From: Nemophila menziesii
Taxonomy: Eukaryota > Streptophyta > Magnoliopsida > Boraginales > Hydrophyllaceae
Assembly: GCA_029959085.1 (NCBI GenBank)
Contig: JARWIR010000043.1
Coordinates: 3,162,001-3,226,000, forward strand
Reading direction: 5' to 3'
DNA length: 64,000 bases
Made by a program: the position numbers and the translations under genes. Of this stretch, positions 56,721 through 64,000 are shown piece after piece. Under the pieces are notes generated by a model that was not told the origin of the DNA, made no database searches, and saw only the letters and a program-made list of their open reading frames with translations. Each line of letters begins with the position of its first letter. Within the stretch, counting starts at the first letter, position 1.

Positions 56721-56886
56721 TCACTATTGATAGCTCACAAAATTCGCAAGATCTCACCCCTAACTCAATGTTTTTCTCATCTACACATCAAAAACACTAA
56801 ATACCCTTCTCATTACGTAATATACATCAATAAAATCTACTAATATACACTAAAGACATAAAAGTAAAACTACTAAAGTATTAAAA

Positions 56887-56904
56887 ACATGGGTTGTCTC
56901 CCAA
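56887..56904 (-). promoter_or_regulatory. Hairpin with AGACAA loop (minus copy)
   Basis: The complement reads CTTGGG-AGACAA-CCCATG. Loop and inner stem match 1033-1050 while the outer stem bases differ. Confidence 0.55.
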
Positions 56905-57138
56905 GAAACAATTTTGTTTGATGTCGTTGAAGGTTGGCGTGTTATCTATTTTCTAAAGCATTACAAACATAGGTTTACAAGGTTGTATTTTCTGTCTTTT
57001 GTATTACAAGGGTAGATTTCCTATTTTTGTGATCCGATCTGGACGATTTACACCCATAATTATGGGAGTATTACAAATAACATAGTGACTAATTGATACA
57101 TATTATAATTGGATAGTTGTGTTTATTTGTTCATCCAT

Positions 57139-57182
<44 letters not shown>

Positions 57183-57184
57183 CC

Positions 57185-57219
<35 letters not shown>
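57139..57219 (+). tRNA. tRNA-Leu (anticodon UAG), possibly the head of a repeat
   Basis: The acceptor stem GACAGTT/AGCTGTC (one G-U pair), D arm TGGCCGAGTGGTCTAAGGC, anticodon stem CCAGA-TTTAGGC-TCTGG with anticodon TAG, a long type II variable arm CCCCGAAAGGGC and T arm GTGGGTTCAAATCCCAC all form. Discriminator A at 57219. TTTT, a Pol III stop, follows at about 57234. No intron or encoded CCA. It could be a working gene. However, its upstream ('acatagtgactaattgat') and downstream ('ctcattctttt...caacaccacgtgcatag') flanks are shared with the decayed tRNA-Leu-like copies at 36250-37160, so it may be the best-preserved member of that repeat. Confidence 0.85.
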
Positions 57220-57222
<3 letters not shown>

Positions 57223-57479
57223 TAGTTATAAATAATTTTGTGTCAATTTTTCTCATTCTTTTCTCGCATGAGCAAACTCCTTCAACACCACGTGCATAGT
57301 TTGAACTTCAAGCCTTGCTAAATTTTCTCATTCGTTTCCCGCATAAACAAACTCTTTCAACAACACACATATAGTTTAAGTTTCAATCACCGCTTCTATA
57401 TGTTGGTAATCATAGTACTCTTACAATGAACATATTTATTGATTAATGTAAATAATGAATCTATTTTTTGTCATTTAAT

Positions 57480-59000
57480 TTAACCTCAATTAAAAACAAG
57501 AAACAATGTTATCCCACTCCCGAAAGAGAGGGATCAGAGTTCAAAATAGAACAACGTTTAAAACCATGAGAAAACACCAAATTAAACTGCAAAATAGATG
57601 CATCAAGACTCTTAACGACCTAATTAATCGCATGATGTGTTGATCTCCTGACCTACCTAAAGATAACTAAGACGAACCGTCAACCAACAAATGAATGTCT
57701 TCCAAGATTGACATAGATCTCCAGTCTACTGCGCTAGTGGAAGGCTTGATGGCTTTGATAATAGCTAAAACATCACTTTCGATGGTGACACGAACAAAAT
57801 ATGACTACTTGACAAACAAAATAGGACTCGTGATAACCACAACCAACAACACCTTCATGGTCTCTCATAAGGAACCTAGTAGCAATACCATGAGAGCCTA
57901 CGACTGTGTTTATGTTAAGTTTAATGGTATCCTACAAATGCAGCGTCCAAGTGGAGATGTCGCTTAAAACTGAAGCATCGCGAGAAGTATTAAAGGTAGT
58001 AGTAGTAGAGGAAGTAGAGCATGCAAAACATGAGTAAAGAAATCATCAGGTTGTTATTCAATTGAATGAGAATAGTAGACTCGTTAACATATTTTTGTTC
58101 CATAACAAATTTATTACGAGCCAACAAGATAGACCAACAAGTAAAGGTCATCCTATGAGTTATTTCGTTTGACCTTGCGCAATTTTTAGCGTAGATGGAT
58201 AGAAGATCCACGAGCCACTTATCAAAATGATCCTCCTCAGGGAAAGGTTCATTGAGCAGTAGGAGACCCTTAGAACATAGAACTCTAGTCCAAGTACATT
58301 GAAAGTATGTGCTTGAGTGACTCATCAGTGAGATTACATAATCTGAAAGTAGGGGATGTTGAACACTTCCTACGAAACCTATTATGTTGTGTGGGGAGTG
58401 TATTGAGACATGCTTTCTAAAGAAAAGTTTTTAGGTTCACAAGTAGAGTACCCTTTGAAAATTTATTCCATACCTCTAGGACGGCGGAGGAGGGGGTTCT
58501 AACTTGACCATTGGAAATACCATTTGAGGCTATGGTAAATTAAGGGCTTGGTTGTATTCCAACTTAGCTGAATATATCTTGTTCCCCTAATGGGGCCAAA
58601 TCAGGCGATCGGGCCAAGAGAGGCAGGGGAGAGGGATCGATTGTACTAATTGTGCACTCTACATGTTCATCACCTAAGCGATATGATTTTCATACTTTAG
58701 TTTCAAGGATGATAAGTTCAAAAACTCTTATAGAAAGGTTATTCATAAAAGTAGGGGAAGAGGTATCCTATTTGGGTCATGCCAAATAGAGATAGAAATC
58801 CATCCCCAATAGACTATATTGTAGACTCCTAAAGGAATTCTTTCCCCTTAATTATGCTACGACATACCCACGAGGCGTGATTACCCAATGACACGCTCCA
58901 GAAAGAGTTGTTTGGGAAATAAATACCTTTCAGAGTCCTAGATACTAATGATTCTGGGTCCTCTTTTCCATGCTTGCTTGGCCACAAGAGCTAGATTATA
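57480..59000 (-). pseudogene. Plant LINE remnant, 3' half
   Basis: On the minus strand, LINE post-RT landmarks come in order: LKGIYFPNNSFWS...SIIKGKEFL and IGDG (about 58950-58800); DRLIWPH...YSAK (about 58615-58560); VNLKTFL, KACLNTLPTQHNRFRRKC (about 58440-58350); CNLTDESLKHIL zinc-region (about 58340); TFTCWSILLARNKFV (about 58155-58110); and RNase H-like KLNIN, GIATRFLMRDHEGVVG (about 57925-57850). Stops interrupt many segments. The plus frame at 57695-57967 is the antisense shadow of the RNase H region. Confidence 0.8.
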
Positions 59001-59835
59001 GACCTGGAAGTCCTACGTATTAAGATTAAGCCTAATATAATCCTTTATGATTTAATAAATACAAAGTGTTTGAGCTAAAAATACAAAGCAATATAGGTAT
59101 ATGGATTGGATTTCTTTGGTGCTCTCTTTGAAGATATGCTTTGACAAGATTCAAGTTTAGTGTAGAAAATAGACACTTTTGGGAGTCTTTAGAGCCTTTA
59201 TTTATAAAGAAAATATCTCCAATGTATCTGTCCTTGGGTATCCGTGCCTCTCCTAGTCAGATGGTCGATGGACAATTGTTCTTCGTCCTTCTAACGGCTC
59301 TAAAAATTCGTTTGTCAATGCCTTTAATTTTGTCCTTTATAGTTGTTAACTAATCACTTTTACCATACCCGTCTTCATCTCCTAAGATATATGTTAGAGT
59401 CGAGCCTTCAACTTTGACGACACAGTGAATTGGGTACCCGACACCTTTGCTCAGAGGTCTGGTCTTCAAGTTTATTGATTCTCCGCCTGATACTTTTCGA
59501 CAATCTATAATTATTCACTTTAGAGGTCCAACTTTCTATCTTTTGGCCTTCTTCAGTTGGTGCTCTTCGACAGCCTTGCACTTCACTTGCTCGAAAGTGT
59601 CTGTTGCTTATGTTCCTTAGCTCCTTTCTCGAATGGTTTTTGCAATCAGGTATGTGGCATCTTGGGAGGTCTGGACTTTGGATATTCCTTTATGTTCTTA
59701 GTTGTATATTTTTTGACACTCTGGTCTTCATTTCTTTGGGGTCCAATGACCCTATTTTTGCATCAATTGTTTGAACCTCGAAGACTTATACACAATCTCG
59801 ACACTCTTGTAAGATCAAGCAATTAAATAATAAAT
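59001..59835. other. Unassigned sequence
   Basis: Two plus frames (59141-59353, 59557-59826) show no recognisable motifs. Nothing else is seen. Confidence 0.4.
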
Positions 59836-59839
59836 ATTT

Positions 59840-60408
59840 TGTCAATAAGAGAATCAGTAAAAATATGGCTCTTAGTCCAACATGGTTTAAGTGCAATAAG
59901 GTATAGCCTTGTGAGTGAATGTGAGACGGCATAAGAAATTTGGAAGGTATAACTCAAATTCTAGTGTTACTCAATTTGAGTTGTTCACAATAGAATCTAG
60001 AGAGAACTTGAATATAATTCATCAAAGACTGTCAACGATTGTCATTAACTTTAGAGTGATCGGACAAAGATATACAAACAATGTATCTAAAACTCTTATT
60101 TTCACTTTTGAAGGAATACAAGGCAAAAGCTACAGCTATTAGAAAATAAGAGGACATATCCAAGATGACTGCGAAGGGGGGCTCATTTTCAATCTAATCA
60201 CGGAAGAGTTTCTTATTAGATCAAAAGAATCTTTGAGAAAACGAAGAATAAGAACAAGGGTACCTCTTATTTTTCATGCTACAATACAAAGGAAGGAAAG
60301 CAACCCGAAAGAAAACTCTAAAGGAGAAATCTCAAGTGATGCGCATGTTAGAAAATTAGCAAAGGATATGAAAAGAATCTTGACATACAATAACTTTTCT
60401 AAAAAGTG
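59840..60408 (+). pseudogene. SIRE-like Copia gag remnant
   Basis: Broken frames follow the intact gag at 21542-23332: QFELFTIESRENLNIIHQRL against YELFRMEPDEALNAMHQRF; VIGQRYTNN against TLGQEYTNK; FNLITEEFLI against CNLMTEELVL; ENSKGEISSDAHVRKLAKDM against ENSHEEETSEDEGVAMLARDM. The copy is truncated at both ends and its right edge meets a LINE remnant. Confidence 0.75.
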
Positions 60409-60409
60409 A

Positions 60410-60915
60410 AATTCAAAAAAATCAAAATCTGTTGGAAACATCTACAACCCCCAACTTCTTCATAATTGCAATGACAGGTCCCTGTACCATTACTGTACAA
60501 ACCTTCGTCAAAACTACTGATCCCAACTTCCGTAGCAAAAGCACTCCCCCATTTCCAACGAACTGACCTGAAAACGCCTGCTGGACACTCCCCTCCCAAA
60601 CTTTGGGATCATTTGCGAATTAGTCCCTAAACTTCCATTTCCATTCACCCAACCCTTCCTAAATTCCTTCCATGCCAATCTCCAGATTTCTCGAACCTTG
60701 ATGCAGTCACGGAATAAATGGAGAGAGCTTTCTTTGTCCATCTCACACCACGGGCATCGGCTCAAAATTTCCATACCTCTCGTCACTAGGTTTTGACCCG
60801 TAGCTAAACTTTCGTGAACCGCTCGCCAAATCAAAACTCTAATTTTTTGCGGAACCCGAAGTTGCCAAATTTCCCCCCAATCTAAAGACCCATCAGGCTC
60901 CAAGTTGACTACCCC
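60410..60915 (-). pseudogene. LINE remnant of the same family as 15470-20277
   Basis: LDWGEIWQLRVPQKIRVLIW and SRCPWCEMDKESSLHLFRDC parallel WGRIWKLRVPQKICVLIS and SRCAWCESNEENDIHLFRDC of the large LINE. Only the zinc-finger region and a frameshifted downstream piece are kept. Confidence 0.82.
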
Positions 60916-62240
60916 TCGAATAAATATTGTCTTTGTTTCAAGAATTTTATGATAATCTTGTCTTCTCGGGAGAAACCCATTCTATTAAGACTAGTGTCCA
61001 ACATGTAGATATTGAGTTTGGTCCATAAAGTGAAAAGCTGAGGAGGTAGGCTGAGGTGGGTTGCAGCCCACCCCCAGCTTATGAGACAGTTGTAAAATTT
61101 AGCTTGTTTTTTTTGTTTAAACATGAATAAAAAAACTTTTTGCCCCTTTTAACTGGAAAATTAGTCCTCCTTAACTCAAAATTTATAGATTAGTTTTACT
61201 AAATACAAAATAATAGCCCTCTTCAATTGAAATCCTGGATCGCTAGGATACTTAAAAGTAAAAAATTGAAGTGATATTGCCTTGAAGACTGAATGATATC
61301 TGTTTGATTATGTTGTGTTTTTTAAACTTAATCTTCCTTTATCTACCCTCTCTTAGATTTTTATGTTAACAAATGGAGAAGCAGTAAATGCATGTTTTTA
61401 TCGTTTCTACCTTATCTTATATGCATTACCTATGGGATGGGTGTGGGAAGGGGAGGGGGGTGCTGCTATAATATATTGTTGAGATTATGGGTGAACTTCG
61501 CTTTGTTTTAAAGTGTATTACTATACATGCTTAGGCAAATCCTGCAATGTTTTGCTATTATCAAAGATAGGGGAGAATGGTTGCTTGAAGGCCATATTTT
61601 TATTGATGTATATGCTGACAAAACATTAAATATTGAACTTCTTGATTGATGTCAAGATTATGTATAAGTTTGACAGGATCAAAACAACATGAAAATTTTA
61701 CAGAAGTAGGTCTTTGGACCCCATAGTATCACAAATCGGACCACCAGAACAATTTAGTTTTAGGAGATGGAAAGAGATGAAGATCAAACCCTCCGAGGAA
61801 CCCCAGGAATCGGACTACCGAAAATCATTGATTGAAGAGAAAAATAAACTAAGAGATTGGACCTTAGAAGATGTCGAAATCTCGGATTGGCATTAAGCAT
61901 CCATTGAAGAGGCCAAGAAAGCTGAGTTATCAGACCTCTGAGTCATTGCAAAATCAGACAACTGGAATTTGTTCTTTGAAAAGGAGAAGAACCAAAGAGA
62001 CCGAACCTCCGAACAAAGAAGACAGGGTACCCAAATAGTCCCTTTATTTAAGCTTCTAGGTCAGCTCGATCCTAGATCAGTCTCTTATTTGACCCTTAAG
62101 AAGTCACTTATCGTTGAGTAGCATCCCAAACATCAAATGTATAGATCAACTGATATCCAACCTTTTCGACCATCTTTACAAGTTCTCTCCTTTTTATCAT
62201 TTATATATCTATTATTTCTGTATGTATTCACTTGACGTCT
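60916..62240. other. Unassigned sequence
   Basis: No gene recognised. The stretch 61710-62020 has several CGGACCACC/CTCCGA-type motifs and a 60-codon frame without known features; it could be a decayed LTR. Confidence 0.35.
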
Positions 62241-63234
62241 ATACCTAACAAAACCCATGTCTAAAAAGTTTGCTCTTTCCTAATCTGTTCAACCTTCATT
62301 CAGTAACCTTATCCGAAAAAATACACATACACAATCATGTAACTTATATACAAAGAGAGGAAAAGACAATTGCATACACAAGCATGCAATTTATAGTACG
62401 CTTCCACTTTGGAAAGGGACGAGCACATCTAGTTGCTAACTTCTCATTGACCCTCCTCAAGGACAAAACTAGCCTGCTCATCTCTAGGAGTACCCCAAGC
62501 ATTGGAGCCTATTGCTTGCCGTCCTAAAATCCAGAGGGAGCCAAAAAAAATTCACAAAATTTCCTCTATATTACAAAATTGCACATGATATAGAAGCAAT
62601 ATCTATCAAAAATGCTTAAAAGAAATATTAAAATTCGACACAAAACTATCCACAAAAATTTGGTGATTAAGTCTGAATCTATTTAATAAAACAACAAATC
62701 CAACTCAGAAGAAAGAAAAAGACGAGGCATTAAAATTTACATGTGATGTTTCACACTAAGAATTTAACATTGTAAAAATCTTTATATTGCTATAACAATC
62801 ATCCATCTTTAACAAATCTCTCAGCTACAACTTGTGCACTCTTCTTTAGATGGTTTTAATTGTCTCTTTAACGCAATCTGGAAGCAAGTAAAAAACAGAA
62901 ACAACCATTTAATTTCAAGACTAAAATATACCAAAAAAGAAATAGACAACTCATATAAATTAATAGGTACTTACTTTAAACAGCACCTTCATCCGTTCCT
63001 TATGAAATGCTTAGACCAAAATAGTCAGTAAGGTTAGTTTTGTCAGTTAATACGAGCTGTAGCCACCATTTAAATCTCTTGAGTTCATCTGGCTCGTAAG
63101 TTGTTATCACTTTCGAATGACCTTACGACTCATTACAAAAGTTTCTATCGGTTAACCTACTGTACAGAGGGGCATGTAATTTCTTTATTTGTACCAACTT
63201 TTTTACTTCCATTTTCTTCCAAGTATTACAAATT
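62241..63234. other. Downstream region / probable 3' UTR of the CW-zinc-finger gene
   Basis: No ORF of interest. The part nearest 63234 should hold the 3' UTR of the minus-strand gene. I cannot place the poly(A) site. Confidence 0.4.
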
Positions 63235-64000
63235 TCATCTAGTTATGGCATCCATTGCAATACGAACAAGGCGTATTAACCCATCCACATCAAGAAAGTT
63301 GAAATCCAAAGCTCTTTTCACTGAAGAAATAGCTTCACTACTGTGAGCCTCTCCACCTCTCGGATTAGCCCCTGCAAAGGTTATTCTTGCCTTTTTAGCA
63401 GCTTCCATAGCATTGCTAGCATCTTGTGCCTGCGTATTTTTAGTAATAATCAGAAACTAAACAAACTACAACTTTATAAAAAGAATTGAAGTTTATACAT
63501 ATATATATATATATATATACTTACATAGCTAAGCAGGCGCGTAATACTTGGACGATTCTGCGGGGTAATTCCGTAGTTATTGGCAACTTGAGGTGAACCC
63601 AGGCCTTTAAGCGATGAGATTTTATCTAGTAGCACTGGGTTATTTAGATTATCAAGATCAGATGCGGAAGATGAAGGAGATTCACCTACTGAACCGGGTG
63701 TACAATAATGAGTACACGTGGAATTTAAAGGGGGGGAAAAAGATAGATAAAAGTACCTGGAGGAACAATTTGTAGAGCGTTTTGCAAGTCAGTACGATCT
63801 CTTGTAGCATTGGCATGAGATGAATAGATGACTCTCATATATGCAACTTCCATGCATTTGTATGCTAAAGCTGCTGCAGCTTTATCGTTTAATCTCTCGT
63901 ATTCATGTGCACAGAACCTGTAGAGGAAATAATTCTTAGAGAATGCTTAACAGACTTGCAAAACAATAAGAGTATACGAAATACAACTTACCCACAAAGT
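63235..64000 (-). CDS. CW-type zinc-finger protein, C-terminal exons (gene continues beyond the window)
   Basis: Four coding pieces on the minus strand with GT..AG introns: 63992-64000 (partial), 63757-63917, 63525-63685 and 63235-63429 (stop TGA at 63237-63235). Joined, they read through in one frame: CAHEYERLNDKAAAALAYKC, then VAYMRVIYSSHANATRDR, LQNALQIVPPGESPSSSASD, a VANNYGI...NRP segment, AQDASNAMEAAKKARITFAG, and the end VKRALDFNFLDVDGLIRLVR. I recall the C-terminus of plant cysteine-tryptophan (CW) domain zinc-finger proteins having AAAALAYKCMEVAYM, PPGESPSSSASDVDN and an FAMEA...KKALDFSF..V end. The CW finger itself (a histone H3K4-methyl reader in this class) would lie upstream, outside the window. 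No disruption is seen, so the gene is probably active. A TA microsatellite lies in the last intron. Confidence 0.85.

Noticed and set aside
57695..57967. 90-codon plus-strand ORF
   Set aside because: The minus strand of the same segment encodes the RNase H-like part of a LINE remnant, which explains it.
1..64000. Prokaryotic defence system, operon, riboswitch or integron
   Set aside because: Splice sites, plant retroelements, SINEs and a nuclear tRNA-Leu place the window in a plant genome; no such signals were seen.

Overview
The window looks like a repeat-rich intergenic stretch of a flowering-plant (most likely eudicot) nuclear genome. The evidence is plant-type LTR retrotransposons (Athila-like Gypsy, SIRE-like Copia, a Tat-like Gypsy LTR end), plant L1-type LINEs, tRNA-derived SINEs, small hAT, Tourist and Mutator-type elements, and one spliced host gene entering from the right edge. 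The species cannot be named from sequence alone.

Layout. 1-5928: 3' part of a defective Athila-like Gypsy element: end of gag, a GC-rich cluster of CGGTRYACCG boxes, a decayed second ORF, a long 3' UTR and the 3' LTR. 6739-8216: a fold-back element with 144-bp terminal inverted repeats and two tandem, internally palindromic units. 8755-11545: a dispersed array of the palindrome GGGTACRTACCC, with one SINE inside it and an inverted SINE just beyond it (11968-12177). 12960-15450, about 20278-36250 (minus insertions) and about 37066-48850: three related units of one large tandem segmental duplication. Each carries broken exons resembling plant Rxt3 (histone-deacetylase-associated) genes, and tRNA-Leu-like sequences lie in and between the units. 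Later insertions cut these units: a LINE (15470-20277, itself split by a hAT MITE), an intact young SIRE-like Copia element with apparently identical LTRs (20324-27946), a short-LTR (TRIM-like) element, a 334-bp miniature LTR element, further MITEs and Athila LTRs. 49329-50914: a Mutator-type element with TIRs over 400 bp and a perfect 9-bp TSD. 51246-57050: a second Athila-like element on the minus strand. 57139-57219: a well-folded tRNA-Leu(UAG). 57480-60915: two minus-strand LINE remnants and a Copia gag remnant. 63235-64000: last exons of a CW-type zinc-finger protein gene (minus strand), the only clear host protein gene.

The segmental duplication helps dating: several MITEs are present in one unit while the other unit still has the empty site with a single target copy. 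The least expected signals are a GC-rich CGGTACACCG/CATGGTCCG block shared by unrelated Gypsy and Copia elements, the GGGTACRTACCC array, the recurring tRNA-Leu-linked repeat, and the 334-bp LTR element. No prokaryotic-type system, CRISPR array or operon is present; the window is essentially layered mobile DNA beside one chromatin-related gene.
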